A DNA stretch of 64,000 nt from positions 1,520,291-1,584,290 of the forward strand of contig NZ_LT629735.1 of the NCBI RefSeq assembly GCF_900104925.1, given 5' to 3'. Source of the DNA: Opitutus sp. GAS368 (lineage in GTDB: Bacteria; Verrucomicrobiota; Verrucomicrobiia; Opitutales; Opitutaceae). This document shows, in pieces, positions 42,621-50,991 of the stretch. A program made the translations under genes and the position numbers. A model generated the notes under the pieces. The model did not search any database. It was not told where the DNA came from and was given only the letters and a program-made list of their open reading frames with translations. The first letter of the stretch is position 1. Each line of letters begins with the position of its first letter.

Positions 42621-45311
42621 ATGCTGACCTCACTCCGCGGCACGCGAGCGGTGCTGCTTGCCTGCTGCCTGCCCGCCGCGCTGCTCGCCGAAAAACCCTT
42701 CGCCTTCACCGACACTCCCGGCCAGCTGCCGAAGACGGTCGTGCCGCGCCACTACACGCTGCGCATCGCGCCTGATCTCACCGCCCGCACCACCACGGGC
42801 ACGGCCACCATCGAGCTGGAAGTGCTCCAGCCGGTCGCGGAGCTCGTGCTCAACGCCAACGAGCTCACGATCGATTCCGCCGCGCTCACCGACGAACCCG
42901 CCGCGCCACGCGCCCTGGCGCCGCGCCTCGATCCGGCGAAGCAAACGCTCACGCTCCCTGCCGCGCTTCCGGCCGGCCGGCACACGATCACGATCACCTA
43001 CCGCGGCAAGATCGGCACGCAGGCCGAGGGCTTCTTCGTGGACAAATACCCCACGCCCACCGGCGACAAGCTGATGCTCGGCACCCAGTTCGAGCCGACC
43101 GACGCCCGCCGCGTCTTTCCGTGCTGGGACGAGCCGGTCTACCGCGCCACTTACGACGTCACGCTCGTCGTGCCCGAGAAGCTCATGGCCGTGGCCAACA
43201 TGCCCGCCGTGAGTGAAAAACCGCTCGGCAACGGCCTGAAGGAGGTCGTGTTCGCGCGCACCCCGGCGATGGCCAGCTACCTCGTCGCGCTCTACGCCGG
43301 CGAGTTCGAGACCGTCGAGGGCGAGCAGGACGGCGTGAAGCTCCGCATCATCACCACCGAGGGCAAGCGCGCCACCGCCGCCTATGCGCTCGAGTCCACC
43401 AAGCGCATCCTCGCCTACTACAACGAGTATTTCGGCGTCCGCTACCCGCTGCCCAAGCTCGACCAGATCGCCGTGCCCAATGCCTTCGCCACCTTCGGCG
43501 CTATGGAAAACTGGGGCTGCATCACCTACATCGACCCCGCGCTGCTGTTCGACCCGGTGAATTCCTCGCCGGAACGCCGCGAGCGCGTCTTCGCCGTCAT
43601 CGCCCACGAGATGGCGCACCAGTGGTTCGGCGACCTCGTCACCATGGCGTGGTGGGACAACCTCTGGCTCAACGAGGGCTTCGCCTCGTGGATGGGCACC
43701 AAGGCCAGCGATGCGCTGAACCCCGACTGGCAGCTTTGGGTCCGCGCCGCCGAGGCCAAGGAAGGCGCGATGGGGCTCGACGCCCGCAAGACCACGCATC
43801 CCATCCAGCGGCCCATTGCCAACGAGAGCCAGGCCAACGATGCGTTCGACACCATCTCCTACCAAAAGGGCCAGGGGTTCCTCAAGATGCTCGAGGCTTA
43901 TCTCGGGCCGGATATCTTCCGCGACGGCCTCCGCCGCTATGTCGACCAGCACAAGTATTCCAACAGCACCACCGCCGACCTCTGGGCCGCGCTGGGCGAG
44001 GCTTCGGGCAAACCTGTGGCGTCCGTCGCCGCCGGCTGGACCGAGCAGCCCGGCTTCCCGATCGTGCTCGTCTCCACCGTAGGGGCGTCGCTTGTCGACG
44101 CCCGGGCACCGGCCAGCGGCGCCCCTATGCCAACCCGCTCGCTTCGCCTCGAACAGTCACGCTTCACCGTCAATGATCCCGCCGCCGCGCCGCTCACGTG
44201 GCGGATTCCCGTCACGCTTGCCAACACCGCGAATCTCTCCGCGGTTTCCCTGACCCTCCTCGACAAGGATCCTGTCACCGTGCCGTGGCCCGCCGGCAGC
44301 GGCACGCCCAAGGCCAATCTCCGCAACACGGGCTTCTACCGCGTGCTCTACGACGACGCGCTGGGCGACGCTCTGCGCCGCGAGATTACCACCCTGCCGG
44401 TCACCGACCAGCTCAACCTGCTCGGCGACACCTGGGCGCTGGTCGAGGCCGGCCGGCAACCCGCGACCTCCTGGCTCGGCCTGGCCGAGCAGTTGCGCAG
44501 CAGCCCGAGTCAGCCTGTCTGGGAGCACATTCTGGAAAAGCTCGCGCTGATCGACCGCCTCCAGTTCGACCAGCCCGGCCGCCGCGCCTTCCAGGCCTGG
44601 GCCTGCCAGCTGCTCTCGCCCAAGCTGGCCCGGCTTGGCTGGGACGCCAAGCCGGAGGAGCCGGCGCTCGACGCCACCCTGCGCGTGAAGGTGGTCGACG
44701 CCCTCGGCAACTACGGCGACCGCGCCACCGTCGAGGAGTGCACGCGCCGGTTCCAGGCCTACCTCGCCCATCCGGCCAGCCTGCCCGGCAACCTGCGCGG
44801 CGCCGTGCTCGATGTCGTCGGCCGCTACGCCACGCCCGAGACCTACGAGCAATTGCACCAGCTGGCCCGGGCCGCCAAGACCACCGAGGAGAAACGCCGC
44901 GCCTACGGCGGCATGCAGGCCGCGCTCGACCCCGTGCTCGCCGCCAAGACGCTGGCCCTCACGCTCGGCGATGAGATGTCCGCCACCGAGTCCTCGCGCA
45001 ACGTCGCGGCGGTCGCGAACAACGAGCATGCCGACCTCGCCTGGGAATTTGCCCAGGCGCACACCGACGAATTGTTCCAGCGCACCACTTTCTTCGGCCG
45101 CAACGTCTTCCTGCCCGGCATCGCCCGCGCCTCCACCAACGCCGCCCGCGCCACGGAGCTTGAGGACTACGTGCGCCAGAAGCTGCCGGTCGACGCCTTC
45201 GCCGAGGCCGCCAAGGGCGCCGACCTCATCCGCCTGCGCGCCGTGGTGAAAAAGCGCGAGCTCCCCGCCATCGACGCGTGGATCAAGGAGCGCGTCAAGC
45301 TGCCCGAATAA
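42621..45311 (+). CDS. M1 family aminopeptidase (puromycin-sensitive type)
   Basis: An 896-residue zinc aminopeptidase with a signal peptide (VLLACCLPAALLAE). GAMEN is at residues 293-297; HEMAHQWFGD at 329 supplies the HExxH ligands with the third ligand Glu352 in LNEGF. The long C-terminal helical ERAP1-like domain (about 550-890) completes the architecture. It removes N-terminal residues from peptides, probably in the periplasm. A hairpin repeat at 44079-44130 is read in frame at residues 487-504, in the loop before the C-terminal domain. Confidence 0.95.
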   Translation: MLTSLRGTRAVLLACCLPAALLAEKPFAFTDTPGQLPKTVVPRHYTLRIAPDLTARTTTGTATIELEVLQPVAELVLNANELTIDSAALTDEPAAPRALAPRLDPAKQTLTLPAALPAGRHTITITYRGKIGTQAEGFFVDKYPTPTGDKLMLGTQFEPTDARRVFPCWDEPVYRATYDVTLVVPEKLMAVANMPAVSEKPLGNGLKEVVFARTPAMASYLVALYAGEFETVEGEQDGVKLRIITTEGKRATAAYALESTKRILAYYNEYFGVRYPLPKLDQIAVPNAFATFGAMENWGCITYIDPALLFDPVNSSPERRERVFAVIAHEMAHQWFGDLVTMAWWDNLWLNEGFASWMGTKASDALNPDWQLWVRAAEAKEGAMGLDARKTTHPIQRPIANESQANDAFDTISYQKGQGFLKMLEAYLGPDIFRDGLRRYVDQHKYSNSTTADLWAALGEASGKPVASVAAGWTEQPGFPIVLVSTVGASLVDARAPASGAPMPTRSLRLEQSRFTVNDPAAAPLTWRIPVTLANTANLSAVSLTLLDKDPVTVPWPAGSGTPKANLRNTGFYRVLYDDALGDALRREITTLPVTDQLNLLGDTWALVEAGRQPATSWLGLAEQLRSSPSQPVWEHILEKLALIDRLQFDQPGRRAFQAWACQLLSPKLARLGWDAKPEEPALDATLRVKVVDALGNYGDRATVEECTRRFQAYLAHPASLPGNLRGAVLDVVGRYATPETYEQLHQLARAAKTTEEKRRAYGGMQAALDPVLAAKTLALTLGDEMSATESSRNVAAVANNEHADLAWEFAQAHTDELFQRTTFFGRNVFLPGIARASTNAARATELEDYVRQKLPVDAFAEAAKGADLIRLRAVVKKRELPAIDAWIKERVKLPE
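44079..44130. repeat. Hairpin repeat inside the aminopeptidase gene
   Basis: Left arm CGTAGGGGCGTCGCTTGTCG continuing ACGCCC; right arm GGCGCCCCTATG. It is related to the intergenic GTAGGG(T/C)CG hairpins and translates as VGASLVDARAPASGAPM. Confidence 0.7.
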
Positions 45312-45334
45312 CAAAACTGCATTTCCGGATCTTT

Positions 45335-45396
45335 GGTAGGAGCCTGCTTGCAGGCGATTCCACGCGTCCGATTCGCCTGCAAGCAGGCTTCTACAA
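45335..45396. repeat. Family 3 hairpin repeat, second copy
   Basis: Left arm GGTAGGAGCCTGCTTGCAGG continuing CGATTC, right arm CGCCTGCAAGCAGGCTTCTA. It lies between the aminopeptidase and the YdeI-like gene, 14 bases before the latter's ATG. Confidence 0.88.
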
Positions 45397-45410
45397 GGAA
45401 ACGAGGCCTC

Positions 45411-45896
45411 ATGGTCAAACTTCGCGCCAAGCTCTACAAGGTCGCGCTCGTCCGCTGGGTCGACGTGCCGAAGGCGGCCGTCGCCCCGCTCGCGCTCACG
45501 CCCGCCGACATCAAGGGCGCGATCAAGGGCTGGAACGCCCTGCTCCGCTTCAACGACGACCTCGATCGCGTCACGTTGTTCGCCAGCAGCAAGCGCGGTC
45601 ACTTCAAGTTTGCCTTCAAGGTTGAGCTGCTGAAGGCCGCCGGCGTGGACGCCGGTGACACCGTGGAGTTCACGCTCGAGCGCGACACCGCCTCCCGCGA
45701 GCCGGATCTGCCCGAAGAGATGGCGCGCACGTTCCGCACGCGTCCCGAACTGCGGGAACGCTGGCAGGCGCACAGCGTCGCGATGCGCCGGCAGGTCGTC
45801 CGCTACATCGAGCAGGCCAAAAGCTCCGAGGTCCGCGCGAAACGCTGCTGGATCTTCCTCGAGCGGCTCGCCGAGACCGGTAAGCTCGGCGGCTGA
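45411..45896 (+). CDS. YdeI/OmpD-associated family protein with DUF1905 domain
   Basis: A 161-residue soluble protein. Residues about 3-95 are a DUF1905-like beta fold (FKFAFKVELLKAAGVDAGDT near its end) and the rest a YdeI/OmdA-like helical segment (RQVVRYIEQAKSSEVRAKRC, IFLERLAE). YdeI-type proteins are linked to tolerance of peptides at the envelope, but the role is not established. The ATG at 45411 was chosen because the earlier frame reads through the repeat. Confidence 0.82.
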   Translation: MVKLRAKLYKVALVRWVDVPKAAVAPLALTPADIKGAIKGWNALLRFNDDLDRVTLFASSKRGHFKFAFKVELLKAAGVDAGDTVEFTLERDTASREPDLPEEMARTFRTRPELRERWQAHSVAMRRQVVRYIEQAKSSEVRAKRCWIFLERLAETGKLGG

Positions 45897-45905
45897 TCGA
45901 TTGAA

Positions 45906-45965
45906 TGTAGGGTCGCCGCTTGCGGCGACCTCGCGTGTATAGGTCGGCGCAAGCGCCGACCCTAC
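45906..45965. repeat. Family 2 hairpin repeat, second copy
   Basis: Left arm TGTAGGGTCGCCGCTTGCGG continuing CGACC; right arm GGTCGGCGCAAGCGCCGACC then CTACA. Compensating changes keep the right arm self-complementary. Confidence 0.88.
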
Positions 45966-46069
45966 AGGGTAAGGTAGCAGCACACTTCGACGGAATCGCC
46001 GGGAGCACAGCGCGAAACCAGCCACCCGCCCATGGCGCCCGGGCGTAACCGGAGTAGGGTGGCCGCATC

Positions 46070-46279
46070 ATGAACACTTGCTGTCCGCCCACCTCCCTTT
46101 CCGCCGCTACTCCCCCCGCCAAGACCCCGGCCGCCCGCGGTCTGTTCGCCGCGCTCGAGCGGCTCATCAACACCGCCGGCTTCGTCTCGGTTGACCTGAC
46201 CGACACCATCTTCGCCTCCCTGCCCCGCTCGGACGGCGCGCCCTACGAGGCCGTCGTGAGGACTAATTGTTCGGAATGA
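46070..46279 (+). CDS. Possible small protein or gene remnant
   Basis: A 69-residue open frame (MNTCCPPTSLSAATPPAKTP, then GLFAALERLINTAGFVSVDL) with an amphipathic central helix. It overlaps the 3' end of the convergent membrane gene by 17 bases. Composition of the second half looks protein-like, but no family is recognised. It may be the truncated N-terminus of a longer lost gene. Confidence 0.3.
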   Translation: MNTCCPPTSLSAATPPAKTPAARGLFAALERLINTAGFVSVDLTDTIFASLPRSDGAPYEAVVRTNCSE

Positions 46280-46682
46280 AGCCCGCGCCCTTCGGGTCGA
46301 AGAGCTTCCTCGCGTAGAACGGCACGTATTGGGCGATCCCCAGCCCGCCGAGCACGAAGAGACTGTCACGATACGGCCCGCCGAAGACGGTGCCGAGAAT
46401 GCCGCAGCCCTCGGCCAGAGCGATGCCCACGATGAAGAGCACAAACGCCCGGTTGGGGTCCGTGGCGCGCGGCAGCACGAGCCAGCGAATGACAATGCTG
46501 ACGAACAGCGGCACGACGGCGATCAGTCCGGTCAGCGAGTTGTCCTTGGTCGGTGCGGGCAGTGGCTTGCCGCGAGTGAGAGCCGAATAGGCCAGCAGCA
46601 ACCAGATCAGGACCAAGGCCCAGGTAATCCACCAGACCTTGAGGCGGCTCTTGATCTTCCGGTCGTCGTAGCCGGGCATCAT
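46263..46682 (-). CDS. Small membrane protein of the deoC cluster
   Basis: A 139-residue protein with four hydrophobic helices (WWITWALVLIWLLLAYSAL, GLIAVVPLFVSIVIRWLVLP, RAFVLFIVGIALAEGCGIL, DSLFVLGGLGIAQYVPFYA). The ATG overlaps the truncated aldehyde dehydrogenase stop (ATGA), so it is translationally coupled and the last gene of the cluster. No function is known. Confidence 0.78.
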   Translation of the reverse strand: MMPGYDDRKIKSRLKVWWITWALVLIWLLLAYSALTRGKPLPAPTKDNSLTGLIAVVPLFVSIVIRWLVLPRATDPNRAFVLFIVGIALAEGCGILGTVFGGPYRDSLFVLGGLGIAQYVPFYARKLFDPKGAGFIPNN

Positions 46683-47545
46683 GCGCCGATGGGGTGCCAG
46701 GTGGTCTTGAATTCGAGGTGGTCGCGGAGGTCGTAGAGACTCTGCGCCTTGTCGGAGAACCAGTCGACCGGCTCCTCGGCCTTGGCGAGCTTCACCCGCT
46801 TCACGCTCTCGGCCGCGCCGAGCTTGAGCGCCTTGCGCTCGTCGGCGCTGGCCACGCCCGCGATGGCGCGGAGGTGGGTGTGCGTCGCAAAAGTCGGGAC
46901 CATCTCCTTGCGGAAACCGGTGAGCAGGTTGACCACCCCGCCGGGCAGGTCGCTTGTGGCGAGCATCTCGCCGAGCACAATCGCCGGATAGGGCTGCGCC
47001 GTGGAGGCGAGCGCGACGACCGTGTTGCCGCTGGTGATGGCCGGGGCGATGAGCGACACCAGCGCCAGCAACGGCGCCTCCTCGGGCGCGAGCAGGCCGA
47101 CGATGCCCATGGGTTCGGTGACAGTGAAGTTGAAGTGCGGCGAGGCGACGGGGTTTACGTTGCCAAGCACCTGCTCGTATTTGTCGGCCCAGCCGGCGTA
47201 ATAGATGAGGCGGTCGATCGTCGCGGCGATTTCCCTGGCGGCGGCGGGCCTGGATGCGCCACCGACCAGGAGCGCGTCGGCCATGTCGGCCTTGCGCGCC
47301 TCCAGCATCTCGCCAAGGCGGTAGATGATCTGGCCGCGGTTGTAGGGCGTGCGCCTGGCCCAGCCCGGGCCGGCCTTGGCGGCGGCCTCGACGGCGTTGC
47401 GCAGGTCCTTGCGGGTGCACTGCGGGATGTTGGCGAAGAAGCTGCCGGCGGCGTCCTTGATCGGGAAGGTGCGCGCGCTCTCGGAGCGGATGAAGGCTCC
47501 GCCGACGTAAACCTTCGGGGTCTTGGTGATGGGCAGGCGGCTCAT
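46679..47545 (-). CDS. Truncated aldehyde dehydrogenase-like protein without catalytic domain
   Basis: A 288-residue protein that aligns with the N-terminal NAD-binding half of aldehyde dehydrogenases (VYVGGAFIRSESARTFPI, EPMGIVGLLAPEEAPLLALV, ITSGNTVVALAS, LPGGVVNLLTGFRKE), but stops before the ELGGK and catalytic Cys regions. A compact charged tail (residues about 245-288) replaces the catalytic domain. It overlaps both neighbours by 4 bases and looks like a maintained gene, not a fresh pseudogene. It may pair with the full-length enzyme encoded upstream. Confidence 0.85.
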   Translation of the reverse strand: MSRLPITKTPKVYVGGAFIRSESARTFPIKDAAGSFFANIPQCTRKDLRNAVEAAAKAGPGWARRTPYNRGQIIYRLGEMLEARKADMADALLVGGASRPAAAREIAATIDRLIYYAGWADKYEQVLGNVNPVASPHFNFTVTEPMGIVGLLAPEEAPLLALVSLIAPAITSGNTVVALASTAQPYPAIVLGEMLATSDLPGGVVNLLTGFRKEMVPTFATHTHLRAIAGVASADERKALKLGAAESVKRVKLAKAEEPVDWFSDKAQSLYDLRDHLEFKTTWHPIGA

Positions 47546-48921
47546 GTGGTGGCGGCGTTTTCGGCTTCGATTTCAGTGCTGGGCGCGTCGCCCTGCAGGT
47601 AGGATTTTTCTTTGTAGGCTCTGGCGACAAAGACGTAGAACGCCACGCAGCCGATCGAGAGTGCCGCGAAGAAATTGTAGTAGGACGCGCCGTGCAGTTT
47701 CACGGTGCCGTCGGGATTGGCGATGAACACATGGACGAGCGCCGTGAAGAGATTGCCGGCGGAAACCGCGAGCAGGTAGATGGCCTGCACCATCGCCTTC
47801 ATGTGCTTCGGGGCCTGGGTGTAGGCAAACTCGAGACCGGTGATCGACACCATCACCTCACCCGCCGAGAGCAGCGCGTAGGCGGGCAGTTGCCAGCCGA
47901 TGCTGGGTCGCAGGCCGGCGGCGATCTGGGTCTCGATCCAGGCGCTGACGAGGAACGAGAGCCCGGTGACGATCAGCCCGATGCCGATTTTGCGCAGCGA
48001 CGTGAGCCGCCACACGCGATCGATCGCCGGGTAGATCACGTATTGGAAGAGCGGGATGAACGCCAAGATCATGATCGCGTTGAGCGCCTGGATTTGGGCC
48101 GCAAGCCAGTCGATGCCGGCGAAGTGCAGGTTCATCTTCTGCGCCTGCGTCACCCACTCGCCGCCGCTCTGGTCCCAGAGCGACCAGAAGACGGCAACAA
48201 ACACGAAGATGATCGCGATGCGACCGAGGGTTGCGAATCCCTCGGCGTTGAAGGTGTCGCGCAGGAAGGTCTTCCCGCCCGGCGGGATGTGCGCGTATTT
48301 GTAGCGGCCGCTCCAGAAAATCACCGTGGCCAGCAGCATGAGCCCGGCTGGCACGCCGAAGGCGAGGCCGGCGCCGGATTTGTCGAGCAGGACCGGGATG
48401 AGCAGGATCGAGAAGAACGAGCCGAAGTTCACCGAGAAGTAAAACCAGCCGAAGGCGCGGGCGAGGAGATGCTGGTTGCCGGCGCCGAATTGGTCGCCGA
48501 CATGCGAGGACACGCAGGGTTTGATGCCGCCGGCCCCGATGGCGATCAGCGTGAGGCCCAGCGTCAGGCCGAGCCGCGTGTGGTCAAACGCCAGCACCAG
48601 GCTGCCGAGGCAGTAGACCAGCGAGAGGCGGATAATCATGTTGTATTTGCCCCAGAAGGCATCCGAGACGATCGCGCCGATCGCCGGGAAGAAGTAGTTG
48701 GCCGAGAGGAACAGGTGATACCATTTGTTTGCGTCGTTCTCGCTCATCGGCGCCAGCGTGCCGCTGCGGTCGACCAGATACTTCGTCATGAACACGACGA
48801 GGACGGCGCGCATCCCGTAGAAGTTGAACCGCTCGGCGGCCTCGTTGCCCACGATGTAGGGGATGCCCGGCGGCATCGTGGTCAGTTTCTGCGGGGCGGT
48901 GAGATACGGGGTGTTAGACAT
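47542..48921 (-). CDS. POT/PTR family peptide:H+ symporter-like MFS transporter
   Basis: A 459-residue protein with about 12-14 helices. The POT signature ExxER is present in GNEAAERFNFYGMRAVLVVF, and the late PTR motif FAYTQAPKHMKAMVQAIYLL is clear. Family members import di/tripeptides, and some carry other small solutes. Here it is in a deoC/aldehyde dehydrogenase cluster, so a nucleoside-derived or aldehyde-linked substrate should be considered. The stop overlaps the truncated aldehyde dehydrogenase start. A GxxExxY element lies 13 bases upstream of its ATG. Confidence 0.92.
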   Translation of the reverse strand: MSNTPYLTAPQKLTTMPPGIPYIVGNEAAERFNFYGMRAVLVVFMTKYLVDRSGTLAPMSENDANKWYHLFLSANYFFPAIGAIVSDAFWGKYNMIIRLSLVYCLGSLVLAFDHTRLGLTLGLTLIAIGAGGIKPCVSSHVGDQFGAGNQHLLARAFGWFYFSVNFGSFFSILLIPVLLDKSGAGLAFGVPAGLMLLATVIFWSGRYKYAHIPPGGKTFLRDTFNAEGFATLGRIAIIFVFVAVFWSLWDQSGGEWVTQAQKMNLHFAGIDWLAAQIQALNAIMILAFIPLFQYVIYPAIDRVWRLTSLRKIGIGLIVTGLSFLVSAWIETQIAAGLRPSIGWQLPAYALLSAGEVMVSITGLEFAYTQAPKHMKAMVQAIYLLAVSAGNLFTALVHVFIANPDGTVKLHGASYYNFFAALSIGCVAFYVFVARAYKEKSYLQGDAPSTEIEAENAATT

Positions 48922-48934
48922 CAGGATTGGGGAA

Positions 48935-49370
48935 AACCACGAATGGACACGAATTCACACGAATGGGATCAGAGGATAATCCGCTCCCACTCCAGTTTGG
49001 CGCGCTTGAAATTAATGATGAGGCCGACACGCAGTTTGGTGATCCGAAGATAATTCAGCATCTGGCCGCGCTCCAGATCGGTGATGCGTTCAATGACCTT
49101 GGTATCAACGACCACGACACCGCCTGCGATAAGATCCGGGACAAATTCAGCGACCTGAATGCCCTTGTATAGCACATCAAAGCGTCGCTGTTGTTCGCAA
49201 GAGATACCCTTGAGTTTAAACTCAACCACCAACGCATTTTCATAAGGCTTCTCATGGAGCCCATGTCCCACTTCCTTGAGCACTTCGAGGGCACAACCGA
49301 CAACCGAGTATACCAGCTCCTTATGGAGGATTTGGCCCTCTTCGTGTCCATTTGTGTCCATTCGTGGTTT
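48935..49370. mobile_element. Inverted-repeat element carrying a GxxExxY gene
   Basis: The left arm (48935-48963) begins AACCACGAATGGACACGAAT and continues TCACACGAA. The reverse complement of the right arm (ending at 49370) matches it at about 26 of 29 positions. The only gene inside is the GxxExxY gene, which uses the right arm for its start codon and first seven codons, and stops 5 bases from the left arm. The unit exactly fills the gap between the aldehyde dehydrogenase and POT genes. No transposase or target duplication was identified, so mobility is inferred. Confidence 0.6.
48969..49361 (-). CDS. GxxExxY protein (PD-(D/E)XK nuclease-like)
   Basis: A 130-residue protein with the family signature GLHEKPY (Gly34, Glu37, Tyr40). 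The family is placed with PD-(D/E)XK-type nucleases; here the candidate metal site is Asp76 in VPDLIAG and Asp86-Thr-Lys88 in VVVDTKVI, with Asp in place of the usual Glu. The start MDTNGHEEG is encoded by the right inverted arm, and longer upstream codons run into the aldehyde dehydrogenase gene. Unrelated to the deoC pathway, so probably cargo or driver of the flanking repeat element. No activity has been shown for this protein. Confidence 0.88.
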   Translation of the reverse strand: MDTNGHEEGQILHKELVYSVVGCALEVLKEVGHGLHEKPYENALVVEFKLKGISCEQQRRFDVLYKGIQVAEFVPDLIAGGVVVVDTKVIERITDLERGQMLNYLRITKLRVGLIINFKRAKLEWERIIL

Positions 49371-49371
49371 C

Positions 49372-50880
49372 TCATACCAGTTTGCAGTAGTCGAGCAGGC
49401 CCTGGCGGCCACCCTCGCGGCCGAAGCCGGACTCCTTGTAGCCGCCGAACGGCGACGTGGGGTCGAACTTGTTGTAGGTGTTGGCCCAGACGACGCCGGC
49501 CTTGAGCTCGGTGGACATCTTCAGGATGCGCGAGCCCTTGTCGGTCCACACGCCGGCGCTCAGGCCGTAGGCGGTGTTGTTGGCCTTCTCGACCGCCTCC
49601 TCGAGCGTGCGGAACGTCAGGATGCTGAGCACCGGGCCGAAGATCTCCTCGCGGGCGATCCGGTGGCTCATCGAAACGCCGGAGAAGAGCGTCGGGCGGA
49701 AATAATAGCCCTTGGCCGGCAGCTTGCACGGCGCCTGATAGAGCGTTGCACCCTCCTTCACCCCGGCGGCGACGAGCCGCTCGATCGTGCCGAGCTGCTC
49801 CTTCGAGTTGATGGCGCCAACGTCGGTGTTCTTGTCGAGCGGGTCGCCGACGCGCAGCACCTTGAGGCGGGTCTTCAGTTTCGCGAGCACCTCGGCGGCC
49901 ACCGTCTCCTGCACGAGCAGACGGGAACCGGCGCAGCACACGTGGCCCTGGTTGAAGAAGATGCCGTTGATGATGCCCTCAACGGCCTGGCCGATCGGCG
50001 CGTCGTCGAACACGATGTTCGCCGCCTTGCCGCCGAGCTCCATGGTCATCTTCTTGTCGGTGCCGGCCAGCGAGCGCATGATGATCTTGCCCACCTCGGT
50101 CGAGCCGGTGAAGGCCACCTTCGCCGCAGTCGGGTGGCTCATGACGGCCGCACCCGTGTCGCCGAAGCCGGTGACGATGTTGACGACGCCCGCGGGCAGG
50201 CCGGCGTCCTGGAAGATCTCGGCGAGCTTCAGCGCGGTGATGCTGGTCGTCTCGGCCGGCTTGATGACGACGGTGTTGCCCATCGCCAGCGCGGGCGCGA
50301 GCTTCCACGCCATCATCAGCAGCGGGAAATTCCACGGGATGACCTGGCCGACGACGCCGAGCGGCGCGACCTTCCGGCCGGGCGCCACGTAGTCGAGCTT
50401 GTCGGCCCAGCCGGCGTGATAGAAGAAATGCGCCGCGGCCATCGGGATGTCGAAGTCGCGCGACTCCTTGATCGGCTTGCCGCCGTCCATCGTCTCGGCG
50501 ACGGCAAACTCGCGGGCGCGGTCCTGCAGCAGGCGGGCGATGCGGTAGATGTATTTGGCGCGTTCCTTGCCGGGCATCTTGCCCCAGACGTTATCGTGAG
50601 CCTTCTTGGCCGCGGCGTAGGCCGCCTCGACGTCGGCCGCGCTGCCGTGGGCGATCTCGGCGAGCTTCGATTCGTTAGCCGGATTGATGGAGTCGAAATA
50701 CTTGCCGGAGGCCGGGGCGGTGAACTTGCCGCCAATGAACAAATCGTAGCGGGCCTTGAGCTTCGGGTCGGCGGTCTCGGGCGCGGGATCGTATTCCCAG
50801 AGGTCGCCGAAGATGAGCTCGGGCGCCGGGCGGCCGGCGGACCGGGACGCGGGACGTTTTTTTTCCGTCAGAGTGGGCAT
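49372..50880 (-). CDS. Aldehyde dehydrogenase (NAD-dependent, full length)
   Basis: A 502-residue ALDH with Glu281 in MELGGKAANIVF and catalytic Cys315 in NQGHVCCAGSR; PWNFPLLMMAWK, GNTVVIKPAE and the C-terminal SPFGGYKESGFGREGG are all present. In this cluster it probably oxidises the acetaldehyde released by DeoC to acetate. The start MPTLTEKK was preferred over one 33 bases upstream that overlaps the repeat. An 84-bp inverted repeat separates it from deoC, and a related element with a GxxExxY gene follows it. Confidence 0.93.
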   Translation of the reverse strand: MPTLTEKKRPASRSAGRPAPELIFGDLWEYDPAPETADPKLKARYDLFIGGKFTAPASGKYFDSINPANESKLAEIAHGSAADVEAAYAAAKKAHDNVWGKMPGKERAKYIYRIARLLQDRAREFAVAETMDGGKPIKESRDFDIPMAAAHFFYHAGWADKLDYVAPGRKVAPLGVVGQVIPWNFPLLMMAWKLAPALAMGNTVVIKPAETTSITALKLAEIFQDAGLPAGVVNIVTGFGDTGAAVMSHPTAAKVAFTGSTEVGKIIMRSLAGTDKKMTMELGGKAANIVFDDAPIGQAVEGIINGIFFNQGHVCCAGSRLLVQETVAAEVLAKLKTRLKVLRVGDPLDKNTDVGAINSKEQLGTIERLVAAGVKEGATLYQAPCKLPAKGYYFRPTLFSGVSMSHRIAREEIFGPVLSILTFRTLEEAVEKANNTAYGLSAGVWTDKGSRILKMSTELKAGVVWANTYNKFDPTSPFGGYKESGFGREGGRQGLLDYCKLV

Positions 50881-50895
50881 GGGAGGAATGATTTT

Positions 50896-50979
50896 AACCA
50901 CGAATGGACCCAAATAGACACGAAGATGAATTTAGTCCGACCTGCGGCCATTCGTGTGAATTCGTGTCCATTCGTGGTT
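50896..50979. mobile_element. Gene-less copy of the AACCACGAATGGAC inverted-repeat element
   Basis: The right arm 50951-50979, read on the minus strand, is identical over 29 bases to the left arm of the GxxExxY element (48935-48963). The left arm 50896-50924 is a diverged copy starting AACCACGAATGGACCCAAAT. Only about 26 bases separate the arms. It fills the deoC-aldehyde dehydrogenase gap (12 bases to the deoC stop, 15 to the ALDH ATG). This resembles a MITE-like deletion derivative. Confidence 0.6.
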
Positions 50980-50991
50980 TTGTTCAGTAGC

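Noticed and set aside
48935-50979. Composite transposon with two element copies flanking the aldehyde dehydrogenase
   Set aside because: The copies could in principle move the gene between them, but the dehydrogenase is pathway-linked to deoC and the truncated homologue, so the elements more likely inserted into an existing cluster.
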